DNA from: an uncultured Muribaculaceae bacterium
Lineage (GTDB): Bacteria; Bacteroidota; Bacteroidia; Bacteroidales; Muribaculaceae
Reading direction: 5' to 3'
DNA length: 64,000 nt
Assembly (NCBI GenBank): GCA_910579185.1
Contig: CAJTTG010000005.1
Location: 53,930 to 117,929 of the forward strand
Shown: positions 8,544 to 16,731 of the stretch, one piece after another
Layout of the letters: each line of letters starts with the position of its first letter
Position numbering within the stretch: position 1 is the first letter of the stretch
The notes under the pieces: model-generated
The model's database searches: none
What the model saw: the letters and a program-made list of their open reading frames with translations, nothing else
What the model was told of the DNA's origin: nothing
Program-made: the position numbers and the translations under genes

Positions 8544-10129
8544 TTCTGTGGGGTGTTCGATATGTTGAAACATGTGCGTATGGCTTCGGTTATCATCTCA
8601 GCCTCGCGGCTGTTGCCACGGAGGATGGCGAGGATCTTGGCTATATATTCCTCTTTGCTCTTCAGGCCGCAGAGACCGGCCACGTTGCTTCCCGGCAGCA
8701 TCGATTTCTGATTGTAGACGCGCAGTATGCCGGCATAGTCGCCCTCTTTCTTATAGCCGTTGAACTGATGCAGGAAATCCTTGTAGAGTCCGCGTGGGTT
8801 CATGTCTATGAACAGTTGCTGGATATGCTCCTCAAGCATCCCGACGGATGTGAACCGGCCGTCGATGCGGTATTCAACGGTGCGTTTCACGCGGTGGCGT
8901 GTGTGGAGAAGCGCCTGGGCCTGCATGTCGTGGGAAAACTGCTGGATCACGGAGCGTTTCACTCGTCCGAACACTCGGTCGGGATCTTTATGGCAGTAGG
9001 AGGCAACGGCGCGAACCACATCCTCAAGCATCAGTATGTTTTCAACTTCGGCCACCTCCGGCACCATGATTCGCTTCCCTCTCAGATACTCAACCTCTTT
9101 CTGGTCGCGGCGGTCGCGGTCAACGATCCCGAAGGAGTCCATCTGGTGGAATGAGTTGAGCGAGTTGAATGTGCGCGTGGCTTCGATCACTTTGTTGCAG
9201 CTTCCGAGTGGCTTGACGGTGAAATCTTTGAATATGAGCGAATATAGCTTGGCATCAATAGAGTGGCGGCCATCCCCCTCGATGAACAGCACCGGTTTGC
9301 GTGCGCCAAGGATCGCGGCATAGATCTCGTCGGAAATAGCCGTGTCGGGGGGCAGGATGGCATAGTCCCATGTCGCGGCCGAGGGGTCGTAGCTGCGTAC
9401 CCACACGGTGGCGGCATCAGAGCGTGTGGCGGCGAAGTCGAGATCGTGGGTCGTGTAGACGAATGTGCAGTCGGGACGCAGCAGCTCTATGCGGTTCCAA
9501 ACCGATTGCATGATTGTGGGGTGGAGAAACATCTCCGGGCTATCCACCAGAACAACGGAATGCTTCGGCGCGTATGTGATGGCGCCCAGATAGTAGATCA
9601 CGGCTCTTTCTCCGGCCGAGAGCTTTCCGGCGGCATACATATCGTCGGCCTCGTCGATCCGACGGGAGAAGAGCATGCGGCCGCTCTCTATGAGTATCTT
9701 GTTGTCGGGGAATATCTCTTGCCACAGATTGATGATCTCGTCGAGCTTCGTCGGGGCGAGTGTCTGGGTCGGATCGTTGGCATGGCGCAGCTTGTAGTCT
9801 ATCAGGTTGAGCATCTCGTCGCGCATCAGCAGAGTCATGAGCCGTTCGAGTTGGGTCGAATCGGGATCGGACGACATGCCGTTTGCCGAGGCTTCATCAT
9901 ATAGCTTGTCGATAATGGAGGCCGACGATGCTGTGTGACGGCGATCGTAGAGCGCATGCAGAACCGACAGCGGAAAGGCTCTGCGCCCTAAATCCGATGC
10001 CATGCGTGCAGTGAAACGGCTTTTGCCTGAGCCGTTGGCTCCGACGATAACTATGCGTCGTGCCGCAGGATCTATCTGCTGGCTTGTCCCGTTGGATAGG
10101 GGTGGGAGTGTGATAGGTTTGGATTTCAT
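8540..10129 (-). CDS. AAA/ABC-type ATPase with TOPRIM-like (DUF4435-like) C-terminus
   Basis: 529 residues. Walker A is GANGSGKS (30-37), the ABC-type signature LSAGE is at 170-174, Walker B is VVLVDSPEMFLHP (D196) and the switch His is in TTHD (H228). The residue after D196, where OLD/AAA_21 proteins carry the catalytic Glu (DEPE), is Ser197. The C-terminal half begins FIEGDGRHSID (E284), then GIVDRDRR (D337, D339) and EVAEVENILM (E361, E363), an arrangement like the acidic residues of a TOPRIM nuclease. I read it as an OLD-like ATPase plus DUF4435-like domain; the role is unknown (DNA repair or defence are both possible). It lies between yciO (13 bp) and menA (4-bp overlap), a housekeeping setting and not a defence island. 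Confidence 0.75.
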   Translation of the reverse strand: MKSKPITLPPLSNGTSQQIDPAARRIVIVGANGSGKSRFTARMASDLGRRAFPLSVLHALYDRRHTASSASIIDKLYDEASANGMSSDPDSTQLERLMTLLMRDEMLNLIDYKLRHANDPTQTLAPTKLDEIINLWQEIFPDNKILIESGRMLFSRRIDEADDMYAAGKLSAGERAVIYYLGAITYAPKHSVVLVDSPEMFLHPTIMQSVWNRIELLRPDCTFVYTTHDLDFAATRSDAATVWVRSYDPSAATWDYAILPPDTAISDEIYAAILGARKPVLFIEGDGRHSIDAKLYSLIFKDFTVKPLGSCNKVIEATRTFNSLNSFHQMDSFGIVDRDRRDQKEVEYLRGKRIMVPEVAEVENILMLEDVVRAVASYCHKDPDRVFGRVKRSVIQQFSHDMQAQALLHTRHRVKRTVEYRIDGRFTSVGMLEEHIQQLFIDMNPRGLYKDFLHQFNGYKKEGDYAGILRVYNQKSMLPGSNVAGLCGLKSKEEYIAKILAILRGNSREAEMITEAIRTCFNISNTPQK

Positions 10130-10142
10130 GGTGCCGGTTCTG

Positions 10143-10763
10143 TTAAAAATCTATGGTTCCTGCGCCTTCTCGCACTATTTCGGGCTGTCGGCTGTCGGCA
10201 GTCAGGCGCACAATAGTAGAGGGGATGGCATTGCCGTTGCCTCCGTCTATCATCATGTCTATGTCCATATTCTCGAAGCGCAGGGCTATCTCTTCGGGCA
10301 TTATGATCTCATCCTCGCTCAGTCCGTCGGTAGGTATCGAGGTGGAGAGAAGTGGAGATCCAAGCTCGTCGGCTAAGTGACGCGCTATGGCATTGTCGGG
10401 AATACGTATCCCGACCTCGCGGCGTCCTTTGAACACTTTTGGCAGCGTAGTGGCCGCCGGCAGGATAAACGTATAGGGACCCGGAGTGTGGCTGCGCAGC
10501 AGATTGAAGGCGGCATTGTCGATCCGGGCATATTCGCTGGCTTGTGAGATGCTGCCGCATACTATCGACAGCGTGTTTTTCTGGGGGTTAAGCCCTTTCA
10601 GGCGGCACACTCTGTCGATAGCCGGCGCGGAGAGCGCGTTGCAGGCAATGGCATAGAGAGTGTCGGTTGGATAGATTATTATTCCGCCGTCGCGGAGCGT
10701 ATCGACGGCCTGCTGGATGAAGCGGTCGTTGATAGAGGAGGGGTAAATGCGCAGAATCTGCAT
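10143..10763 (-). CDS. Sua5/YciO/YrdC family protein, YciO-like
   Basis: 206 residues, the length of YciO and shorter than Sua5. Family motifs: IYPTDTLYAIACNALS near residue 35, RLKGLNPQKNTLSIVC, HTPGPYTFILPA and GIRIPDN, which together form the ATP/threonine pocket of the YrdC fold. The YrdC branch makes threonylcarbamoyl-AMP for t6A of tRNA. YciO relatives have weaker or unclear activity, so t6A synthesis is possible but not assured. It is first in the operon behind a perfect promoter at 10789-10819 and is followed by the ATPase gene after 13 bp. Confidence 0.88.
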   Translation of the reverse strand: MQILRIYPSSINDRFIQQAVDTLRDGGIIIYPTDTLYAIACNALSAPAIDRVCRLKGLNPQKNTLSIVCGSISQASEYARIDNAAFNLLRSHTPGPYTFILPAATTLPKVFKGRREVGIRIPDNAIARHLADELGSPLLSTSIPTDGLSEDEIIMPEEIALRFENMDIDMMIDGGNGNAIPSTIVRLTADSRQPEIVREGAGTIDF

Positions 10764-10788
10764 GGTCAGGAGAATATTTGTTGTTCAG

Positions 10789-10819
10789 CAAAATTAATCA
10801 AAAACATCTTTAAAACAAA
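10789..10819 (-). promoter_or_regulatory. Promoter of the yciO-ATPase-menA-DUF308 operon
   Basis: On the minus strand: TTTG (10816-10819), 19 bp, TAATTTTG (10789-10796). The predicted leader is about 22 nt. Confidence 0.8.
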
Positions 10820-10886
10820 TTATCCGCCACTCTTTATGGGGTGGGTCGGCTGCAACCTTTTATCCCCTCGGATGTTATAATATCAG

Positions 10887-10894
10887 AAAGGAGA
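10887..10894 (+). promoter_or_regulatory. Strong Shine-Dalgarno sequence
   Basis: AAAGGAGA ends 8 nt before the ATG at 10903. Such a purine-rich site is rare among the other starts in this window and fixes the start of the lipoprotein gene. Confidence 0.6.
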
Positions 10895-10902
10895 TTGTTA
10901 TT

Positions 10903-11388
10903 ATGAAAGCCTTGAAACATATAGCATTACTGACTGTAGGCGTCGCTGCCTTGTCATTGGCCTCGTGCGATGCAGTCTGGACTGATTCCGCCGATGGTTA
11001 TGTACCCGGATATTATGGTGTCGGAATATTAAGTGACTGGTATCCTTCGCTTCCCGGTGCGCCGCTGATATCACCCGTCTATTGGGGCAATCAACTCTAT
11101 CCCGGCAGCATTCTGCCACCTCCTGTGCGTCCGCCTTACAGGCCTGTCGGGCCGATTATCGGTGGTAATGCTCCGACAAGACCCGGTGGCAATGTGCGTC
11201 CAGGGGTCACACCTCCGGCCAATCCGGCTCCTACGCCTTCCGTCCCAGCCACACCTCTCAAACCTGCGCAGCCTATAGTGCCTCCATCGGGTAGCATTCC
11301 TCCCTCGCAGGTCACCGGTGGACAGCCCGGCGTTGCCATGCCACCGGCCGGCTCAGGCATGCGTCCAACCACCTCCGGCCGCCACTGA
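10903..11388 (+). CDS. Pro/Gly-rich lipoprotein of unknown function
   Basis: 161 residues. A signal peptide with lipobox LASC places the lipidated Cys at position 22. Residues 23-70 are Tyr/Trp/Gly-rich (GYVPGYYGVGILSDWYP); 70-161 is low-complexity Pro/Gly/Thr without predicted fold (PPPVRPPYRPVGP, then repeated PAxP and GG runs). I do not recognise a domain. An extended, wall- or surface-exposed anchor is plausible. It is a single gene with a strong ribosome-binding site and a hairpin (11430-11466) shared with the convergent barrel-protein gene. Confidence 0.7.
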   Translation: MKALKHIALLTVGVAALSLASCDAVWTDSADGYVPGYYGVGILSDWYPSLPGAPLISPVYWGNQLYPGSILPPPVRPPYRPVGPIIGGNAPTRPGGNVRPGVTPPANPAPTPSVPATPLKPAQPIVPPSGSIPPSQVTGGQPGVAMPPAGSGMRPTTSGRH

Positions 11389-11429
11389 TTCATTCCCTGT
11401 TGTGGCACTTGGCCATTGATGGAATAATA

Positions 11430-11466
11430 CCGACGGCGTTCCGTGGATTCCACAGAACGCCGTCGG
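11430..11466. terminator. Bidirectional hairpin terminator
   Basis: 12-bp stem CCGACGGCGTTC (11430-11441) with its complement at 11455-11466, extended inside by GTGG/CCAC after one mismatch. It lies in the convergent gap; T-richness is modest on both sides. Confidence 0.65.
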
Positions 11467-11493
11467 CGTATGGCTATGTTTGAGAAAATTCGT

Positions 11494-14310
11494 TTAGAAA
11501 CGAGGACGTCCGCCGGGGCCGCCGGGACCACCAGGACCGCCCGGACCACGCCATTCATTGCGGTTGGTAGGCTCTTTGCCTTTACCGAATGTATTGAATT
11601 TGTAGCTCACGGTCACCATGAAATAGCGCGTCAGGCTATTGTAGGAGGTATCGTCGATGTAGTTGGCTGTAACCGATCGTGATATATTGCTGCGTTGTTG
11701 CAACAGGTCATATCCTTTGAGGGTGAACGTCAGCGATCTGTCGCGCAGGGTCTGATAAGAGATCGAGGCGTTCCACATCCATTCATTCTTGTCATATCCC
11801 TGTGAATAGCCGCTGGTGGCGGTATAGGTCAGATCGGAGTTCAGGATAATGCCGATCGGGGTGTAGTAGTAGGCCGAGAATGTTCCTCCGTAGTTGTGGA
11901 TGGTCATGTTGCCGGCCGACTGGAGGGAGTTCATCGTATATTGGATAGAGTAGCGTGGGCGCAGCTCGAATTCAAGATTCTCGGGGCGGAACGAGATTGC
12001 CGGCATCACGTTGACATTGAGTGATCCGCTTCGGTTGCGCATGCCGTTGTTGAAACCTACACGCTGGTTATACATCATGAATGCATGGGCGGAAACTTGC
12101 CATGCCTTGTTGCGCAGGGGCTGGGAGAACATACCCATGACGCGGCCACTCCAGACGCCGTTGACATTCTCGTAGGTGGTGGTCTGCGCACCTGTCGATT
12201 GGTCGAACGTTGTGCGCGACACGATGGAATTCTGTGTCATGTCGAAGTCGCTCATCACCATGATTGATCGCTGGCTGGCCGAATTGAAGTCCTGGAAGCG
12301 CAGACGCAGATAGTGGGTGAACGATGGATCCAGATTGGGATTACCGACAATCACGCGCATCGGGTCGGAATAATCGGCCACAGGTTGCAGCTGGGTCATC
12401 GACGGCTGCGACGACATGCCGCGGTAGTTGATGTTGAGCGAACGCTGTTTGCCTATCTTAAGACGATAGCGCAGGAACGGGGCGAAGTTCCACACCCAGC
12501 GTGTCGCGATCGCCTTCTCCGGATGAGTCAGGTTGTCGCTGCTGGAGCTTGTCGGAACAAGTGAGACACCTACGTCGATGTTATGGGTGCTCGACACATG
12601 GCGGTATCCGACGCGGATATCCTGATTGAAGTAATCATTGCGGAAGCGGTTGCTCAGCGAATCGTTGAGTATCTCACGGGTGAAATCAATCTCAGGGAGC
12701 ATACCCTCAGCAACAGGAGGTAGCAAAGGATGGTCATAGACCATCTTGTCGGTATTGTTCCAGCGGTATTGCACGCGGTAGGCGAACGTTAGGAAGTTGC
12801 CTTTCTTCACATCGCCCAATGGTTCTGTCCATGTGACGCGTGCCTGTGCCTGATCGCTCCATGTACGGTTGCTGTTGATCTGGTCGTAAAGGTCGATTGA
12901 GTCCCCGTAATTGAAAAAGCGGTTGAGAGAGTAGGCATTCTCTGTCTCGCGGACGTTGGAGTGGTTGTAACGCAGTTGGACGGAGTACGATCGCCCCGGT
13001 TTGTTGCGGAAGTTATGGCTGTAGATAGCCTCTGCTCCGAATTCTATCGAATGGCCGCGTGAATAGGATTCGTTGAGTGTGCGGCTCACCAGCGAACGCC
13101 CGGGATCGCCAGCCATGATAAGGGTAGAGTCGACCGATTCGGATATGTTCTGGTTGTATGAGAATTTAGGGCGGAACTCAAACACGTTGAACGAGTCCGG
13201 TTTCCACTGGATGCGGAAATCCGCGCGCAGGTTGTTGCCACGGTCACGGGTGTATTTCCTTGTGCTGTTGAACGAGGTTGAGTCGGGGAATAGGTACTGA
13301 CGTTCCTGGCTCTGACGGGTGTCGCGGTCGGAACGGCTCCACATGATGTCGCCGCCAACGCGGAATATCTCGCCACGTCCTACGTTGAAGTTCAGACCAA
13401 GTGCCTGCGAGGTGTTGATGCCGTTGTCGCCTCCGAAACGGCGGAAACGTGAGCCGTTGCTGTCGGTGAAGCCAAGTTCGTTGATATTGTTGAAGTTACC
13501 CAAGAGGGTTATCTGGTTGTCGTTCCAGAATTTGTTGACGTTGAACGAGCCCATGTAGCGGTGATCGGTACCGTAGCCGGCCTCGGCTGTACCGAAATAT
13601 CCGTTTTTCATGCCCGGTTTGACCGTAAGATTGATCACGGTCTCATCCTCGCCGTCGTCAACGCCGGTCAGACGGGCAAGATCGCTCTTGCGGTTCACCA
13701 CCTGTAGCTTCTCAACCATATCGACCGGCAGGTTCTTTGATGCAACCTTGGGGTCGTCGGAGAAGAATTCCTTGCCGTCGATCAGGATCTTTGTGACGGT
13801 CTGGCCGTTGGCGGTGATCGAGCCGTCAGTACCCACTTCCACGCCCGGTAGACGTTTCAGAAGGTCTTCCACTACGGCATTGGGCTGTGTGCGGTAGGAA
13901 TCGGCGTTGTACTCTATGGTGTCCTCGGCAACTTTGATCTGCGTTTTCACGCCGGTCACCTGTACCCCTTTCAGCATGATGCTTGATTCTTTGAGCGTCA
14001 CTGTCGGCACATTCAGTGTCGCCGTCTTCCCGACGGTGATATTGGTGAACGAGGATACATAGCCCAGATACGATGCCTCAAGGATATATTTCCCTGCTTT
14101 CACATCGGTAAATGTGTAAGCACCCGAATTATTGGTCTTGCCTCCTTTGACGTAGGCGGAATCGGCCGGTGTGAGCAGACGTACCGTGGCTTGAGGCAGT
14201 CCATACCCTTCCGTGTCGTTGACCGTGCCTTTAACCACGGCTCCATGCGCTAAAAGCGTCGACACTGCCAAAAGCGCCGACGCCAGTACTATGCGTAATG
14301 GTGTTGTCAT
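11494..14310 (-). CDS. TonB-dependent receptor-like outer-membrane beta-barrel protein
   Basis: 938 residues. Order: signal peptide (1-23, ending AHGA); carboxypeptidase-regulatory-like beta domain (about 26-105, VKGTVNDTEGYGLPQATVRL through LEASYLGY); plug domain (about 125-225, VVEDLLKRLPGVEVGTDGSI, TKILIDGKEFF); then a long barrel of the OMP_b-brl_3 type with alternating aromatic strands. The tail repeats GPG/GGP units and ends RPRF. The strict TonB box is not obvious and the family includes non-SusC barrel proteins, so the transported substrate is unknown. No SusD-like partner is adjacent, which argues against a glycan utilisation locus. No TAnnTTTG box was found upstream. Confidence 0.85.
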   Translation of the reverse strand: MTTPLRIVLASALLAVSTLLAHGAVVKGTVNDTEGYGLPQATVRLLTPADSAYVKGGKTNNSGAYTFTDVKAGKYILEASYLGYVSSFTNITVGKTATLNVPTVTLKESSIMLKGVQVTGVKTQIKVAEDTIEYNADSYRTQPNAVVEDLLKRLPGVEVGTDGSITANGQTVTKILIDGKEFFSDDPKVASKNLPVDMVEKLQVVNRKSDLARLTGVDDGEDETVINLTVKPGMKNGYFGTAEAGYGTDHRYMGSFNVNKFWNDNQITLLGNFNNINELGFTDSNGSRFRRFGGDNGINTSQALGLNFNVGRGEIFRVGGDIMWSRSDRDTRQSQERQYLFPDSTSFNSTRKYTRDRGNNLRADFRIQWKPDSFNVFEFRPKFSYNQNISESVDSTLIMAGDPGRSLVSRTLNESYSRGHSIEFGAEAIYSHNFRNKPGRSYSVQLRYNHSNVRETENAYSLNRFFNYGDSIDLYDQINSNRTWSDQAQARVTWTEPLGDVKKGNFLTFAYRVQYRWNNTDKMVYDHPLLPPVAEGMLPEIDFTREILNDSLSNRFRNDYFNQDIRVGYRHVSSTHNIDVGVSLVPTSSSSDNLTHPEKAIATRWVWNFAPFLRYRLKIGKQRSLNINYRGMSSQPSMTQLQPVADYSDPMRVIVGNPNLDPSFTHYLRLRFQDFNSASQRSIMVMSDFDMTQNSIVSRTTFDQSTGAQTTTYENVNGVWSGRVMGMFSQPLRNKAWQVSAHAFMMYNQRVGFNNGMRNRSGSLNVNVMPAISFRPENLEFELRPRYSIQYTMNSLQSAGNMTIHNYGGTFSAYYYTPIGIILNSDLTYTATSGYSQGYDKNEWMWNASISYQTLRDRSLTFTLKGYDLLQQRSNISRSVTANYIDDTSYNSLTRYFMVTVSYKFNTFGKGKEPTNRNEWRGPGGPGGPGGPGGRPRF

Positions 14311-14401
14311 CTTTTTTATGCTTTTAAACGAACTTTACGTTAAAACAGACTTCCGGATATTCAAAAGGTTTAATCCGGCTCGAAAAAAATTTCGTTTGAA
14401 T

Positions 14402-14445
14402 GAAAATAAAACTCAACGGCATGCTGTTATCGGCATGCCGTTGAG
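14402..14445 (-). terminator. Terminator of the RND efflux-lpxA operon
   Basis: Perfect 13-bp stem (14412-14424 CTCAACGGCATGC with 14433-14445), 8-nt loop, followed on the minus strand by TTTTATTTTCA. Confidence 0.85.
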
Positions 14446-14474
14446 ACGTTATTGGATTGAAGCTATGTTCGGGA

Positions 14475-15269
14475 TTATTCCAGATCGCGTGGGATTGCAA
14501 CGAGCTTCTGGTCACATTTGACAATGAAGTCGAGGATCTTGTCGCGTTCTTCCGACTGGTCGATATCCACCTCGATGCGCTTCATGGCGTTGAACACCGA
14601 TGTGTTGCTCTGGTAGATATGGCGGTAGGCCTTGGCTATATCGTCAACCTGTTCCTCGGTGAAGCCGTTCTTGCGCAGGACTACGGCGTTGACTCCGAAA
14701 TACGATGCCGGGTTGTGGGCCATGATCACGTATGGGGGCACATTGCCGTTGATGCGGCAGCCGCCCTTGACGAGTACCCAGTCGCCGACCACGGAACGCT
14801 CGTGGAGCATCACGTTCGATGACAGGATCACGCATTCGCCTACCTTGGTGTCGCCGGCGATTGTCACGCCATTTCCGAGAACGCAGCGTCCGGCAATCCG
14901 TGAATCGTGACCGATGTGGGTTTCAGCCATGATGAATGAATCGCTGCCGATGCAGGTGCCTTTCTCGGTCATGAAGCCTCGGTTGATGATGCAGTTCTCG
15001 CGGATCACGTTGTTGTCGCCGATGGAGCAGAACGAGGGCTGACCTTTCCAGCGGAAGTCCTGGGGATCGGCTCCGATCACCGAGTTTTGATATACTTTGT
15101 TGTTTTTGCCAAGTGTGGTGCCGCGGATTATGCTGACATAAGGCATGATCTCGCAGCCGTCGCCGATCTCTACATCGCAGTCAATGTAGGCAAAAGGATG
15201 GATCGTGACATTCTCTCCGATCCGGGCTTTGGGGTCGACGTGGGCCAATGGGCTGATTGTGGTTGCCAT
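14475..15269 (-). CDS. lpxA: Acyl-ACP--UDP-N-acetylglucosamine O-acyltransferase
   Basis: First enzyme of lipid A synthesis: transfers a 3-hydroxyacyl chain from ACP to UDP-GlcNAc. At 264 residues it has the family length. The left-handed hexapeptide helix is visible as repeated [IV]G-x4 units to about residue 190. HIGHD (H118 and H121) corresponds to the catalytic His region of E. coli LpxA (HIAHD), and a second conserved His is in VMLHERS. The C-terminal helical part follows NVPPYVIMAHNPASYFGVN. It sits 38 bp behind the efflux outer-membrane gene with no promoter seen in the gap, so it is probably transcribed with it; the strong terminator follows. Usual neighbours lpxD, lpxC/fabZ are absent. 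Confidence 0.95.
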   Translation of the reverse strand: MATTISPLAHVDPKARIGENVTIHPFAYIDCDVEIGDGCEIMPYVSIIRGTTLGKNNKVYQNSVIGADPQDFRWKGQPSFCSIGDNNVIRENCIINRGFMTEKGTCIGSDSFIMAETHIGHDSRIAGRCVLGNGVTIAGDTKVGECVILSSNVMLHERSVVGDWVLVKGGCRINGNVPPYVIMAHNPASYFGVNAVVLRKNGFTEEQVDDIAKAYRHIYQSNTSVFNAMKRIEVDIDQSEERDKILDFIVKCDQKLVAIPRDLE

Positions 15270-15307
15270 AACGGTTAGTTTTTACGTTGGTTGAGATATA
15301 AGGTGGA

Positions 15308-16708
15308 TTATCGTCCTCCGCCGAGCGACTGGTAGAGGTTGATCAGTGCCTGGGCTTCGTTCAGACGGGCTGAGATGCCGGAGATCTGGGCGGAGAGAAG
15401 TCCCTGCTGGGCAGTCAGTACGTCGAGATATGTGGTGTTGTATGAACCGAGGCGCAGAAGTTCCTGGGTGTAGTCAACGGCAAGCGCGAGCTTTTCTGCC
15501 TGAAGGGCAAGATGCTGCTGCTTTTCAACACTCTTTTCATAGAGGGTCATGGCATCGCTGACTTCCGCGCTGGCGCTCATAAGGGTCTGCTCGAACGTGT
15601 TCATGGCTTGCTGCTGCTGGGCTTTGGCTGCCTCAAGACGGGCTATGTTCTGTCCGCGTGAGAACAACGGGATGGTCAGCGATCCGGCAAGATTGATGAA
15701 GAAGTTGCCGGGATTGGTAACCATTGAGCCGAGCAGGTTGGTGAAGCCGCCGTTGGCAGTGATGTTCAGGCCGGGATAGAAGGCTGCACGGGCTGAGTTG
15801 GTGGCGTAGTAGGCCACGGCCATGTTGCGTTCTGCTGCTGCCACGTCGGGGCGCAGGGCGAGTTCGTACATCGGAACGGACGAACGGATGATCGCCGGCA
15901 TGGTAAGCACGGCATCAGCCGGGATTTCCCATTTTTGCGGCATCACGCCGATCAGCAGTGAGAGGGTGTTGTTGAGCTCGTCGAGGCTCACCTCAAGATC
16001 GGTGATAGAGGCGAGGATGCCGTAATACTGGGCTTCGCTCTGAACTACGGCCACTTCATTGACCGTACCGCCTTCCTTGAGGTCTTTCATTGTCTGCACG
16101 CTTTCCTTCCAGATAGCGGCTGTCGAACGGCTGACGGCCAGCTGGGATTCGATAGCGGCGATGGCATAGTAGGTGTTGGCCACACCACCGATGATCTGTG
16201 AGCGCACCGCACGGGCATAGTCCTCCGACTGCTCGTAGGCTGCCTGAGCTCCACGTTTGGAGTTGAGCAGCTTGCCGAACACGTCGATCTCCCAGCTTAC
16301 CGACAGCGGAATCTGATAGCTCCAGTTCATCGGACCCGACGACGGGGAGGTGAAGAATTTGGAGCCTGCGCCGTTGGGCGCGAGTGCAACGGAGGGAAGA
16401 TAGCTCAGACGTGCGCCCTTGAGCTGTGCATGCGCAATGTCAATGTTGAGCTTGGCATTGCGGTAGTTGATATTGTTGGCCAATGCCTGATCGATCAATC
16501 CTGCGAGGATGGGATCAGTGAACACGCTTTGCCACTGGAGATTGCCGAATGCGAGCGAGTCGATCTCGGCTTCCTGTGCTTCTTTGTACTGAGCCAGCAG
16601 TGCCGTATCGGACGGGGTCTCGTACTTTTTGTAGAGGTTGCAGCTGCCGAGCGTCGACAGTAATAATACTGTCGCCGCCGGTAGCAATATGATTTTATTC
16701 AACTTCAT
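15308..16708 (-). CDS. RND efflux outer-membrane lipoprotein (NodT/OprM family)
   Basis: TolC-like exit duct of a tripartite pump. 466 residues with a lipoprotein signal; lipobox LGSC, acylated Cys23. Two repeated outer-membrane efflux domains follow (about 60-250 and 270-460), each with long amphipathic helices rich in Ala/Gln and small strands, e.g. NINYRNAKLNIDIAHAQLKG and ARAAFYPGLNITANGGF, the family hallmark. It is the third gene of adaptor-pump-duct, 23 bp after the pump gene. Substrate range cannot be inferred. Confidence 0.94.
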   Translation of the reverse strand: MKLNKIILLPAATVLLLSTLGSCNLYKKYETPSDTALLAQYKEAQEAEIDSLAFGNLQWQSVFTDPILAGLIDQALANNINYRNAKLNIDIAHAQLKGARLSYLPSVALAPNGAGSKFFTSPSSGPMNWSYQIPLSVSWEIDVFGKLLNSKRGAQAAYEQSEDYARAVRSQIIGGVANTYYAIAAIESQLAVSRSTAAIWKESVQTMKDLKEGGTVNEVAVVQSEAQYYGILASITDLEVSLDELNNTLSLLIGVMPQKWEIPADAVLTMPAIIRSSVPMYELALRPDVAAAERNMAVAYYATNSARAAFYPGLNITANGGFTNLLGSMVTNPGNFFINLAGSLTIPLFSRGQNIARLEAAKAQQQQAMNTFEQTLMSASAEVSDAMTLYEKSVEKQQHLALQAEKLALAVDYTQELLRLGSYNTTYLDVLTAQQGLLSAQISGISARLNEAQALINLYQSLGGGR

Positions 16709-16731
16709 TTCTTATTTTTGACTTGATTGGA

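Noticed and set aside
8544..8573. Longer MenA start at 8573
   Set aside because: The ATGA overlap at 8540-8543 and the family N-terminus favour the internal ATG; the extra 10 residues are not conserved in style.
8540..10129. Defence island around the OLD-like ATPase
   Set aside because: Neighbours are yciO, menA and a DUF308 protein; no restriction, toxin or phage-related genes are near.
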